The notes below the pieces were generated by a model. It was not told the DNA's origin. It saw only the letters and a list, made by a program, of their open reading frames with translations, and did not search any database. Of a stretch of 64,000 nt of DNA, positions 1 through 8,455 are shown piece by piece. The stretch spans positions 3,038,001 through 3,102,000 of the forward strand of contig NZ_CP113054.1 of the NCBI RefSeq assembly GCF_026625605.1. The letters run 5' to 3'. The stretch comes from Luteolibacter sp. SL250 (lineage in GTDB: Bacteria > Verrucomicrobiota > Verrucomicrobiia > Verrucomicrobiales > Akkermansiaceae). Each line of letters begins with the position of its first letter. Positions within the stretch are counted from its first letter, which is position 1. A program made the translations under genes and the position numbers.

Positions 1-1330
1 CCAGCGGGATCTTCTTCTTCGCGGAGCGGAACTCCGGATCATGCAGCAGTTCATGCAGCGGCACCGCGACCTTCTGGTTGTTCGCCAGCTCGATGCCGAC
101 AGTGTCCTTGCCCGGGATGGGAGCCAGGATGTTGATGCGCTCCGCACGGGTGGCGCGGGCGATGTCCGCCTCAAGCTGGGAAATGCGCGAGACCCTCAGA
201 CCGGTGGAGGGATAAATCTCGTAGCGGGTGATCGTGGGGCCACGGGTGATGTCGCCCGGGCTGACCTCGATGCCGAACGCCTTGAGCGTTTCCACGATGG
301 TGCGCTGGGTATCCAGCATCTCCTCCCGGTGGTCCTCCGTGGACTCCTCCATCTCGACCGCGTCCAGCAGGTCGAAGCCCGGAAGCTCGTAGTCCTCGAA
401 TTCGTTGACGGAAAGGAACTGGTGCCCGGAGGGCTTCTTGCGCTCAAAGGGCTTCGCCCCAGGCTGCATCGACTCCACGCCCGCCCTGCGCTGGGAGGCG
501 TCGATGATCTGGGGAGTGGGGGTTTCCCGCAGGCCGAGCATGGGCTGTGGATCCGGCTCCGGCACCTTCGCATCCGCAGCGACCTTCGCCGCCTCACGGT
601 CCTTTCGGCGCTGCTCCCGCTGCCGTTCCCGCTCCGCCAGCATCTCCGCCTCGCGAGCGGCGATCTTTCCGGCCTCCCCACGCTGCATCCGCCATTCCGC
701 GTGGCGCTTCCGGAGCTGGTGGTAGCAGGCTTTGACGAACCGGATGGGGTGCTGGCCGGTCAGCAGCAACAACGAAACCAAATAAGCGCCGAGCGAGACG
801 ATGATGGTTCCCGCACGCGCGATCACCATCGAGAGGACGCCGACAGGCTTTCCATCCTCCCCCACCCCGCCAAGAAGTTTACCGATCACCCCGCCGGGTC
901 CGGGCAGATGGCAGCGCGCCGCCCATTCGTCGAAGAAAATATTGGAAGCCGCCAGGAACGCGGCGCCGGAGACCAACAGTACCGCGAAACCAATCACCGG
1001 ACGCGGCCACAGCTTTCCATCAAAAGCGACCTTCACGACGCCGAACCAGATCAACCCCACCGGCAGCAGGTAGCTGGCCGCGCCGAACAGGATGATCTGG
1101 AGAAAGCCGAGCAGTCCTCCCACCGGTCCGATGAGATTCGTCCCGTCGCCGCCGTTCTTATCCGCGAATGCCTCAAGGAACCACCGTGGCGGCAGGTCCG
1201 ATGGCGAGTAAGATACCAACGACAACAGCAGCAACAGACCAAGGAATATCAGAACGATGCCAGTGATCTCGTTCGACCACTTGCTCGGCTCCGGCTGCTC
1301 ACCTCGCTTTTTATTCTCGCTGCTTCCCAT
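1..1330 (-). CDS. ftsK: DNA translocase FtsK, N-terminal part (cut by window edge)
   Basis: FtsK/SpoIIIE is the septal DNA pump that clears chromosome dimers at division. Reading leftward from the ATG at 1330, about 443 codons are present: MGSSENKKRG, four hydrophobic membrane segments (about residues 18-40, 62-95, 100-118 and 150-180), a charged Arg/Glu-rich linker, then the start of the FtsK alpha domain with GPTITRYEIYPSTGLRVSRI and PIPGKDTVGIE. This order is diagnostic of the family. The RecA-like motor and gamma domain lie beyond position 1. GGAACC before the ATG may serve as ribosome binding site. The linker between membrane part and motor is short for the family. Confidence 0.9.
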   Translation of the reverse strand, partial: MGSSENKKRGEQPEPSKWSNEITGIVLIFLGLLLLLSLVSYSPSDLPPRWFLEAFADKNGGDGTNLIGPVGGLLGFLQIILFGAASYLLPVGLIWFGVVKVAFDGKLWPRPVIGFAVLLVSGAAFLAASNIFFDEWAARCHLPGPGGVIGKLLGGVGEDGKPVGVLSMVIARAGTIIVSLGAYLVSLLLLTGQHPIRFVKACYHQLRKRHAEWRMQRGEAGKIAAREAEMLAERERQREQRRKDREAAKVAADAKVPEPDPQPMLGLRETPTPQIIDASQRRAGVESMQPGAKPFERKKPSGHQFLSVNEFEDYELPGFDLLDAVEMEESTEDHREEMLDTQRTIVETLKAFGIEVSPGDITRGPTITRYEIYPSTGLRVSRISQLEADIARATRAERINILAPIPGKDTVGIELANNQKVAVPLHELLHDPEFRSAKKKIPL

Positions 1331-1703
1331 GGGGGGTTCCTGCGGGAATCATCCCCCGATACCCGGCATCCCGCAAGATTGTTTTACCGGGGCTGGAATT
1401 CAGGAAAACCTAAGCGATTTGCCCAGAAACGGCAGTCGTCGAACGAGCGAGCGCATCCACCCCATCCGGCCTGGTGCCTGTGATCGGCGGCTGATCGCGG
1501 AAGTGATGGAAAGCGCCATGTGAGGGTCAGAAAAGATCGTCTGTGTTTTCATAGCGGTCGGGATTGCCAACCGGACATCGCTTGAACCATGCCAATCCCC
1601 CGGCCCAGCAGGCAGAGGCAGTTATCTAACAGAACCTCCGGGATGGAATGTCATTCCGCGCCGTGCGGCGTTCAATTTGCACGGCGGGGAATGCCCGGGG
1701 GGG
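1331..1703. other. Intergenic stretch between ftsK and the secreted-protein gene
   Basis: This 373-base stretch has no convincing gene; short open frames here lack family features. It holds a strong hairpin at 1652-1693 just beyond the stop codon of the upstream minus-strand gene, and presumably the ftsK promoter nearer 1331, although no clear -35/-10 pair could be picked out. Confidence 0.6.
1652..1693 (-). terminator. Strong hairpin after the secreted-protein gene
   Basis: Arms at 1652-1666 and 1679-1693 pair over 14 of 15 positions around a 12-nt loop, 10 bases beyond the stop of the minus-strand gene ending at 1704. No U-run follows, so it is a factor-independent terminator only by position and stem strength; an mRNA-stabilising hairpin is equally possible. 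Confidence 0.5.
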
Positions 1704-4367
1704 TCAGGGCTGGATTACCTTCACCCGGTAGAAGCGCTTGTCACCGACCAACGGCCCGGGGTTCGGGTCCGACACGGTGATGATGTCACCGGCAGGTCCG
1801 GTGTTTGCGACGGTATAGTCCAGACCAGCATCCCACTGGCTGAGATTCGAACTGAACTCAACGACGTAGCTGATCCCGCGGGCAACGGCTTCCTTCGACC
1901 GGTACACCGCCACCTCAATGCGGGGGCTGGTGGAGGAGTCGAAAAACGAAACCGGAACCCCAGGCTCGGGAGAACCGTCATAGAGCGGGGATGACGGCAC
2001 CTTCGGCAGGGGCTTCTGCCCCGGTGTCAGGCCAAAAGCGAACTCCAGCAGGTTCCCATAGCCGTTCCCATCCGGGTCTTCCAGATGTCCGCCCGCCGCA
2101 CCTTCATACGGCCTGCCGTTGTCCACAAGCCAACGCTGCGTGGCCGTGAAAGTCCCGCTGGCGGGACGAACCTCCACCGAAAGCAGGATGAAATCCTGCT
2201 CCCCACCCCGCCGTGCGATGATGCCCAGTTCAACAGTGCCCACCTGTCCCGCCTGGAATGCCCCGCTGAACTGCCCGGTGGCAGCATCAAACGAAACACC
2301 CCCGGGAAACCCGGTCTGGCCCGCCCAGTAGGTCTCCCAGGTGATGCCGGCCCCGGTGCCCGTCGCCTGATAGGTGAACGGCTGCCCGACGGTGGCTGTC
2401 ACCCGTTCGACGCTGGTGATGAACAATGGCGCATCCACCGCCGCGGGACTGATGGTGAAAGTGACGGCAAGCGGATCGCCCGCCCCTGTATTGTTGCGTG
2501 CCGTGAAGATGACATTGAACGTCCCCGGCACCTTCGGTTTCCCCATGACCAATCCCGTCACCAGATCCAGGGTCAATCCCGCCGGCAGTCCAGACACTTC
2601 CAGGACACCGGATGATTTCGACACCGCGAAGAAGATGTCCTGCCCTACGGTGCCCTCCGCCTGGGTTTCACCGAACAGCATCGGCACCGTTGGAACATAG
2701 TCATCATCATCGATGGCCAACATCACCTCCGTCGTGCCGTCAGCCACCGCGCCGGTGAAATTCCCGAGCAGAACCTTCACCGTCTTGGCAGGGTCCTGCG
2801 CGTAGTCGTTCAGCACGGGAAGACGCACCGTTTTTTCCCCGGCCTCACCCGCGGCCCAACTGACCACCGTCGTCACTCCCGCTTTGAAATCCTGCCCCTC
2901 CACCGCTGTGCCTCCTGCCGCCAGAGTCGCACGGACGCTGGCAGCACCGGTGGTACCCAATGTCCGCCTCACCTTGAATTCCACGTAGCCCAGCGCCTCG
3001 GATCCCTGTCCGTAGGGCGGGACCTCCACCCGGATGCGTCCCGTGTTCGGCTGGTTCCTCAAAACAAAGAATCCCACCCCCCGCTGATCGTGATAACTGC
3101 AGAGCAGATCGAGGTTCGAGTTGATGGAGATGGCGGACGGTTGGTAACCTTCATGGTCATAACCCGCGTCCGAGGCATCGAAAGGCGCATACAACTTGTA
3201 GGACGGCGCCATCTCATCCCGAACCCGTGTGATCCCGTAGTCAGCCACCGTGCTGCTTCGCCGCGCCAGCGCCAGAACTCCATCCTCATCCAACCCGAGC
3301 AGATGGCCGTTCCGCGACATGGTCACACGGCTGGCAGGCAGGTAAGGACCACTCTGAAGGAAGCGGAAACCAGAGACCGTCCGCAGCTCGTTGAATCTGT
3401 TCGCCCAGACCACCGTGGCGTGGTGGGTTCCATCAACATAGTTGCTCATCGCCCGGTAGGGTCCGTGCGCAAGAGGCGGACCTCCCAAAGCCTGTGCATA
3501 CGGATAGTCCGGAGTCGGCTGATAGATCCCTGCCAGAGCGGGAATCCTGGTCTGACTGGCGGAGCTGAAAGTCGCGGACGAAACCGGCGCGTCATAGTAG
3601 AACATCAGCTCCGGGGGATTGAGATCCGCAACCCCGCCGATCAGATAACCGTCACGGTCCAGCGCCTGGGGAGAACCCAGCGTACGGGCGAAATCCAGAT
3701 CAAACCAACGCCCGGAATTCGCCGTCGCTGTACCCTTCCACATCACCGGCGGTGCATAGAAAAACGGCCAATCGGACGTGTAGCCCAGCACCGTCCCATC
3801 GTCGGAGATATCCGTCACTCCTGCCGAGAATTCCTCGTTCCGGCCCGTCTCCCCGTTGTAGTCGGCGAAGACATATCCGCCCAGCGTGGAGGCGGAAATC
3901 ACCGGTTGCGCGAGCGTTTCCAGATCCGCGTCCACTTTGTACCGGACGATCCGATGAATGTTCCTCGACCCTCCACCCCAGGCCAGGATCGACTGGCGGG
4001 CGGGTGCCGCCAGGTAAAACGTCCCGCCCTCCACATTGCTGATCCGCACGATCCCGGTTGAGTTCCCCTCCGCTGGTGAAAGCGTTGCCGTCACCCCGCC
4101 CTGCGCAGGTGTGATCTTCCGCATCACGCCGTCCTTGAACACGAAAATTCCCCGCGCTTCCTCCACTCCCGAAGATTGAGCCGTATAACGCACCCACGTT
4201 CCGGCGACGATCCCGGAATCATTGAAGTCATGGATCTGGTATGTCTCCGTTGCCAACGCGGGCATGAAGGAAGAGGACACCACATAGTTGGGCGGCGTCT
4301 GGGCCTCGGCGACCCCGGTGGTTGCTAACAGACTAACCACTGCGGAAATCATCCGATGAGTTTTCAT
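1704..4367 (-). CDS. Large secreted protein: HAF-like repeats, Calx-beta, two putative Ig domains, shared C-terminal module
   Basis: An 887-residue exported protein. The start chosen is MKTHRMISAVVSLLATTGVAEAQ, a clean Sec signal peptide; a longer in-frame start 22 codons upstream would bury it. The N-terminal half has repeats such as HDFNDSGIVAGTW and DRDGYLIGG, resembling HAF-type beta-propeller repeats. A Calx-beta domain follows (GYVEFKVRRT ... VEGQDFKAG ... MLAIDDDD), then two He_PIG-type Ig domains (GLPAGLTLDLVTGLVMGKP; GGVSFDAATGQFSGAF). The last about 130 residues begin DPDGNGYGNLLEFAFG and end KRFYRVKV, a module also seen in two other proteins here. No enzymatic motif is visible; surface or matrix function is an inference. 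Confidence 0.75.
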   Translation of the reverse strand: MKTHRMISAVVSLLATTGVAEAQTPPNYVVSSSFMPALATETYQIHDFNDSGIVAGTWVRYTAQSSGVEEARGIFVFKDGVMRKITPAQGGVTATLSPAEGNSTGIVRISNVEGGTFYLAAPARQSILAWGGGSRNIHRIVRYKVDADLETLAQPVISASTLGGYVFADYNGETGRNEEFSAGVTDISDDGTVLGYTSDWPFFYAPPVMWKGTATANSGRWFDLDFARTLGSPQALDRDGYLIGGVADLNPPELMFYYDAPVSSATFSSASQTRIPALAGIYQPTPDYPYAQALGGPPLAHGPYRAMSNYVDGTHHATVVWANRFNELRTVSGFRFLQSGPYLPASRVTMSRNGHLLGLDEDGVLALARRSSTVADYGITRVRDEMAPSYKLYAPFDASDAGYDHEGYQPSAISINSNLDLLCSYHDQRGVGFFVLRNQPNTGRIRVEVPPYGQGSEALGYVEFKVRRTLGTTGAASVRATLAAGGTAVEGQDFKAGVTTVVSWAAGEAGEKTVRLPVLNDYAQDPAKTVKVLLGNFTGAVADGTTEVMLAIDDDDYVPTVPMLFGETQAEGTVGQDIFFAVSKSSGVLEVSGLPAGLTLDLVTGLVMGKPKVPGTFNVIFTARNNTGAGDPLAVTFTISPAAVDAPLFITSVERVTATVGQPFTYQATGTGAGITWETYWAGQTGFPGGVSFDAATGQFSGAFQAGQVGTVELGIIARRGGEQDFILLSVEVRPASGTFTATQRWLVDNGRPYEGAAGGHLEDPDGNGYGNLLEFAFGLTPGQKPLPKVPSSPLYDGSPEPGVPVSFFDSSTSPRIEVAVYRSKEAVARGISYVVEFSSNLSQWDAGLDYTVANTGPAGDIITVSDPNPGPLVGDKRFYRVKVIQP

Positions 4368-4470
4368 GGCGGGAGGAGCTAAGATGTTGGAAACACCTGA
4401 ATGGTGAGATATACCAACGACCCCGTCGAGCATTTTGCAATACCTCCGCCGAAATGCGTATGGATACTAC

Positions 4471-5277
4471 TCACCCCGGTTTTACATCACACCATCCCGC
4501 CGACCACTTCACCCGCAGCCCCACCTGATAAAGGTCGGTCAGATTTCCGGAGGTGAGCACGGATTTCTTGTCTCCGTCCGCGAAGACTCCGCCGTCCTTC
4601 AGCAGCACCGCCCGGTTGATCCCCGGCGGGATCTCGCCGGGATGATGGGTCACCAGCAGCAGCGTCTTACCCGCCTCCAGCAGCTTGCAGAGCGTCGCCG
4701 TCAGTTGCATCGCCGCGGCGAAATCGAGGGCCGTGGACGGCTCATCCAGCACCAGCACCTCCGGCTGGTGCACCAGCGAACGGGCGATGAGGAACCTGCG
4801 CCGCTCACCGGAGGACAACGCGCCGAACTCCCGCTTCGCCAGCGCGGTGATGCCCATCAGCTCCATCGCCTCCGCCGCGCGTTCCTTCTCCGTCTTTGAG
4901 AATTTCATCCAGCGCGTCTTTCCATACGCACCACGCAGGGAAGAAAGCACGGCGTCCTCCGCAATCTCCTCCGGATGAAAGCGCGCGACCTCTTCCGGCA
5001 TCACCACCCCGATCTTGTGCCGCAGATCCTCCAGCGACCACAGATCCTCTCCGAACAGGCGACAGATCGCACCGCTACCCCACTCCGGCCGCAGCTCTCC
5101 GGTCAGCACTTTCAGCAGCGTGCTCTTGCCCGCTCCGTTCGGTCCCAGGATGGCCACGCTCTCCCCCTCCCTCAGCACCAGGGAGAAATCTTTCAGCGCC
5201 CGAGTTTCCCCACGCCAGACCGTCGCGTCCTGAATCTCAAGTATGGGATTGTCCACAAGCCGATCCCGCGCCATCAA
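4471..5277 (-). CDS. ABC transporter ATP-binding protein
   Basis: A 268-residue single ABC ATPase domain. Walker A is GPNGAGKST (about residues 45-53), the signature is LSSGERRRFLIARS, Walker B is VLVLDEPS with D-loop STALD, and the H-loop His is in LLVTHH. The signature has SSGE rather than the usual SGGQ, as in ModF/YlmA-like stand-alone ATPases. No permease or binding protein sits nearby, so the substrate cannot be named. It diverges from the LacI-type regulator gene over a 78-base region that holds two dyads, so it may share that regulator. Confidence 0.8.
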   Translation of the reverse strand: MMARDRLVDNPILEIQDATVWRGETRALKDFSLVLREGESVAILGPNGAGKSTLLKVLTGELRPEWGSGAICRLFGEDLWSLEDLRHKIGVVMPEEVARFHPEEIAEDAVLSSLRGAYGKTRWMKFSKTEKERAAEAMELMGITALAKREFGALSSGERRRFLIARSLVHQPEVLVLDEPSTALDFAAAMQLTATLCKLLEAGKTLLLVTHHPGEIPPGINRAVLLKDGGVFADGDKKSVLTSGNLTDLYQVGLRVKWSAGWCDVKPG

Positions 5278-5287
5278 ACGTGCGTTG

Positions 5288-5316
5288 GCAAGCAGGCATG
5301 CACTTTCTTTGCTTGC
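5288..5316. promoter_or_regulatory. GCAAGC / GCTTGC inverted repeat in divergent promoter region
   Basis: GCAAGC at 5288-5293 and GCTTGC at 5311-5316 form a dyad with a 17-base spacer between the ABC ATPase gene and the LacI-type gene. It may be an operator or part of overlapping promoters. Confidence 0.3.
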
Positions 5317-5325
5317 CCTTACGAG

Positions 5326-5337
5326 ATTGCACGCAAT
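5326..5337 (+). promoter_or_regulatory. Candidate LacI-family operator (ATTGC-AC-GCAAT)
   Basis: A perfect 5+5 dyad around a 2-base centre lies 18 bases before the LacI-type start codon. The core TTGC-NN-GCAATA recurs at 8396 before the last gene of the same catabolic block. The paired occurrence suggests a specific site, and the position suits autorepression. Confidence 0.45.
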
Positions 5338-5355
5338 AATTCAACCCAACCTGAC

Positions 5356-6336
5356 ATGGTAACGATCTATGACATCGCTGAAAAGGCCGGAGTTTCCGGC
5401 TCCACGGTTTCCCGCGCGCTCAATGGCTCGCGGCTCGTGAGCGATGAAGTGCGGGAACGTATCCAACACATCGCCAAAGACCTTGGTTTCGAGAAACGAA
5501 ACGTGCGCCGCCACCGCCAGCGCACCATCCTCAACATCCGCCTGGTCCTGCCGCACCACGATTCCCCGGAGCGCGGATTGTTCTATGATCTGACACAGCT
5601 CATCGACGGCCTGCGCAAGGGCTTCGCGCCAACGGCGATCAACATTCTGAGCGACCTGGGAGGACCGTCTTTCGTTCCCTTCCCGCACAAGAAGGGCGGG
5701 GACACGGATGCCTTCGTCTTCGCCTTCCACCTGCCTTCGCCGGAGGTGCTGCAGGCTCTGATAGGGCGGAACATCCCATTTGTCATCCTCAACCGGGCAA
5801 CGCCCGGTCTGCCGTGCATTTCCTCCGACCACGGCGGCGGGATGGCGGAGCTGGTGGAGCACTTGGGGAAAGCCCCCATCAAGCCGTGCCTGATCACCAT
5901 CGACGGGCTCAACGAAGTCTTCGTGGAACGCCGCGAGGGCTTGGCCACCACGCTGGCGGCAAAGGGCATCCCGTTTTCTGATGCGGACATCCACCATTTC
6001 AAGAACACCGCCGCGCTGACCGGGGAGGGACTGGCCCCCATCGCGGAGAAATATGACACGCTTTTCTGCATCAACGACATCGTCGGCTCCGTGGTACTCT
6101 CCGAGCTGGCCCGGATGGGCATCCCGGTGCCGGAGCGTTGCCAGGTGACCGGCTTCGATGATTCCCCGCTGCGCCGCATCACCCGGCCGCTGCTGACCAC
6201 CGTGGCCATGCCCGTCTTCGAGTTCGGCCGCCGTGCCGGACAGCGGCTTGCGGCGGAGGTCATAGAGGGTGCCGTGAATGTCCCTCTGGAGCGCCTCCAC
6301 GGCTCCCTGCTCATCGGGGAATCCACCCGCCGTTGA
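5356..6336 (+). CDS. LacI-family transcriptional regulator
   Basis: A 326-residue regulator. The start at 5356 puts the LacI helix-turn-helix at the extreme N-terminus as the family requires: MVTIYDIAEKAGVSGSTVSR (residues 1-20), then the hinge region VSDEVRERIQHIAKDLGF. Residues about 60-326 are the periplasmic-binding-protein-like sensor domain, with the C-terminal signature GFDDSPLRRITRPLLTTVAMP. An earlier in-frame ATG would add 127 residues overlapping the divergent ABC gene and is rejected. The next gene starts 22 bases after the stop, so it likely controls the isomerase/dehydrogenase pair in response to a sugar or derivative. Confidence 0.88.
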   Translation: MVTIYDIAEKAGVSGSTVSRALNGSRLVSDEVRERIQHIAKDLGFEKRNVRRHRQRTILNIRLVLPHHDSPERGLFYDLTQLIDGLRKGFAPTAINILSDLGGPSFVPFPHKKGGDTDAFVFAFHLPSPEVLQALIGRNIPFVILNRATPGLPCISSDHGGGMAELVEHLGKAPIKPCLITIDGLNEVFVERREGLATTLAAKGIPFSDADIHHFKNTAALTGEGLAPIAEKYDTLFCINDIVGSVVLSELARMGIPVPERCQVTGFDDSPLRRITRPLLTTVAMPVFEFGRRAGQRLAAEVIEGAVNVPLERLHGSLLIGESTRR

Positions 6337-6358
6337 AGCCCGGCTTTCCATCAAACCC

Positions 6359-7174
6359 ATGACATCCGACCAACTCGCCATCCACACGTTCACCACCAAG
6401 CCGTGGTCGATCGACGAGTGCATTGAGAACTACGCCCGCCACGGCTTCGGCGGCATCTCCATCTGGCGGGAAACCGTCGAAGGTGAGGACCTCGCCCGCG
6501 TTTCCCGCAGGCTGAAGGACAGCGGCCTGAAACCCGTCTCCTACGTCCGTGGCGGCTTCTTCACCGGCACCACCGCGGAAGCCCGCCGTCAGGCCATCGA
6601 CAACAACCTCCGGATCATCCGGGACTCGGAGACGCTCGGGTTGCCGATGATCGTGCTGGTCTGCGGTGCCACCCCCGGCCAGTCCCCGCGTGAGAACCTT
6701 TCACAGATCCAGGACAGCATCGCCGCCATCCTCCCCGCTGCGGAGAATGCGGGTATCCGGCTGGCCATCGAGCCGCTGCACCCCATGTATGCCGGTGACC
6801 GCTGCGCCGTCGCCACCATGGCGGATGCCAACGACCTGTGCGAGGCGCTCAACCATCCGCTCCTCGGCGTGGCGGCGGACGTCTATCACATCTGGTGGGA
6901 CTCGAAGCTGGAGCAGGAAATCACCCGTTGTGCCGCCGCGGACCGTCTCTTCGCTTTCCACGTCTGCGACTTCAAGGCGGACCTGGAGCACCCGCTGCTC
7001 GACCGCGAGCTGCCCGGCCAGGGCCTCGGCACCTGCGCCCGCGTCAACGATCTGGTGAAAGCCGCGGGCTTCTCCGGCATGACCGAGGTCGAAATTTTCT
7101 CCCGCAGATACTGGACCGAGAACCAGCACCAGTTCCTCGAAAAAATCAAAGCCGCCTGCGCCCCACTCCGATAA
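6359..7174 (+). CDS. Sugar phosphate isomerase/epimerase, TIM-barrel (AP endonuclease 2-like)
   Basis: A 271-residue xylose-isomerase-like TIM barrel. Metal-site strands are recognisable: AIEPLHPMYAGDR (Glu), VAADVYHIWWD (Asp/His), FHVCDF (His) and MTEVEIFS (Glu). The start MTSDQLAIHTF is chosen because it immediately precedes strand 1; the upstream in-frame ATG overlaps the regulator gene. It lies 22 bases after the LacI-type gene and 29 bases before a Gfo/Idh/MocA dehydrogenase. That pairing is common in inositol, keto-sugar and rare-sugar catabolism. The substrate is not deducible. Confidence 0.8.
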   Translation: MTSDQLAIHTFTTKPWSIDECIENYARHGFGGISIWRETVEGEDLARVSRRLKDSGLKPVSYVRGGFFTGTTAEARRQAIDNNLRIIRDSETLGLPMIVLVCGATPGQSPRENLSQIQDSIAAILPAAENAGIRLAIEPLHPMYAGDRCAVATMADANDLCEALNHPLLGVAADVYHIWWDSKLEQEITRCAAADRLFAFHVCDFKADLEHPLLDRELPGQGLGTCARVNDLVKAAGFSGMTEVEIFSRRYWTENQHQFLEKIKAACAPLR

Positions 7175-7203
7175 GCAATCTTCAATCATCCATACCTCAA
7201 ACC

Positions 7204-8346
7204 ATGAAACCCATCGGCATCATCCTCAACGGCGTCACCGGACGCATGGGCACCAACCAGCACCTCGTGCGTTCCATCCTGGCCATCCGCCAGCAGGGCG
7301 GACTCCGCATCGGGGATGAAACCTACATGCCCGAGCCGATCCTCACCGGCCGCAATGAATACAAGCTGGCCGAGCTGGCGAAGAAACACGGCGTGGAGAA
7401 ATACACCACCGACCTGGACTCCGTGCTGGCGGATCCTTTCTACCAGATTTTCTTCGATGCCTCCGGCACCCCTTACCGCATCGGCTTCCTTGAGAAAGCC
7501 ATCGCCGCGGGCAAGCACATCTACTGTGAGAAGCCCACGTCGGATTCCGCATCGGAAGCGTTCCGCATCGCTGAAGTCGCGGAGAAGGCAGGCGTGAAGA
7601 ACGGCACCGTGCAGGACAAGCTGTGGCTGCCGGGCCTCCGCAAGTTCCAACTGCTGAAGGAGCAGGGCTTCTTCGGCGAGATCCTCTCCGTCCGCGGGGA
7701 GTTCGGCTACTGGGTCTTCACCGGCGACTACGAGGGCCAGCCGATCCAGCGCCCCAGCTGGAACTACCGCTCCGAAGATGGCGGCGGCATGATCGTGGAC
7801 ATGCACTGCCACTGGCGCTACGTCATCGACAATCTTTTCGGCAACGTGACCCGCGTCTTCTGCAAGGCGGCGACCCACATCCCGCAACGCTTCGACGAAC
7901 AAGGCAAGCCGTTCAAGTGCACCGCCGACGACTCCGCCTACGCGATCTTCGAGACGGACACCGGCATCACCTGCCAGTTCAACTCCTCCTGGAACGTCCG
8001 CGTCCGCCGCGACGACCTCCTCACCATGCAGGTGGACGGCACCAAGGGATCCGCCATCGTCGGCCTGCGCAAGTGCTGGGCGCAGCATGAGAGCGTCACC
8101 CCGCGCCCGGTGTGGAATCCGGACATCGACAGCCCCATCAACTACTACGACCGCTGGACGGAAGTGCCGGACCAGATGAACTTTGAGAACGCCTTCAAGA
8201 TCCAGTGGGAGCTGTTCCTCAAGCACGTCGTCGCGGACGAGCCGTTCCGCTGGACGCTGCGTGAAGGCGCCAAAGGCGTCGAGCTGGCCGAGCTGAGCTG
8301 GAAGTCCCACGAGGAAGGCCGCTGGATCGACGTTCCGGTGCGCTGA
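7204..8346 (+). CDS. Gfo/Idh/MocA-family oxidoreductase
   Basis: A 380-residue NAD(P)-dependent sugar dehydrogenase-like protein. The N-terminal Rossmann fold contains ILNGVTGRMG (residues 7-16, a variant of the dinucleotide loop), and the family hallmark EKP is in YCEKPTSDSASEAF. The C-terminal alpha/beta domain has GGGMIVDMHCHWRYVIDNLFG with the usual catalytic His region. The start at 7204 gives a normal family length; a longer in-frame start lies inside the isomerase gene. It is probably co-transcribed with the two genes before it and is followed by a good intrinsic terminator. Confidence 0.85.
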   Translation: MKPIGIILNGVTGRMGTNQHLVRSILAIRQQGGLRIGDETYMPEPILTGRNEYKLAELAKKHGVEKYTTDLDSVLADPFYQIFFDASGTPYRIGFLEKAIAAGKHIYCEKPTSDSASEAFRIAEVAEKAGVKNGTVQDKLWLPGLRKFQLLKEQGFFGEILSVRGEFGYWVFTGDYEGQPIQRPSWNYRSEDGGGMIVDMHCHWRYVIDNLFGNVTRVFCKAATHIPQRFDEQGKPFKCTADDSAYAIFETDTGITCQFNSSWNVRVRRDDLLTMQVDGTKGSAIVGLRKCWAQHESVTPRPVWNPDIDSPINYYDRWTEVPDQMNFENAFKIQWELFLKHVVADEPFRWTLREGAKGVELAELSWKSHEEGRWIDVPVR

Positions 8347-8363
8347 GACCAGCCCCCGTAAGC

Positions 8364-8397
8364 CCGCCCGGTGCATCGACACGCCGGGCGGTTTGTT
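8364..8397 (+). terminator. Intrinsic terminator after the oxidoreductase gene
   Basis: CCGCCCGG (8364-8371) pairs with CCGGGCGG (8384-8391) around a 12-nt loop, followed by TTTGTT. It starts 17 bases after the stop codon and separates the regulator/isomerase/dehydrogenase unit from the next gene. Confidence 0.75.
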
Positions 8398-8406
8398 GCC
8401 CGCAAT
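8395..8406 (+). promoter_or_regulatory. Second TTGC-NN-GCAATA site, before the PVC-type dehydrogenase gene
   Basis: TTGCCCGCAATA at 8396-8407 matches the site at 5327-5338 in 11 of 12 bases. It lies about 50 bases before the start codon at 8456, right where the previous terminator ends. It suggests that the LacI-type protein also controls this gene. Confidence 0.45.
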
Positions 8407-8455
8407 ATTACCCGCTTGTCGCACGTAAAAACCCACCCACACTTTCCCGCAACCC

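Noticed and set aside
196-1523. Open frames of 60-480 codons on the plus and other minus frames over ftsK
   Set aside because: They lack family features, and the FtsK frame explains the region. A 480-codon plus frame here is a GC-rich shadow.
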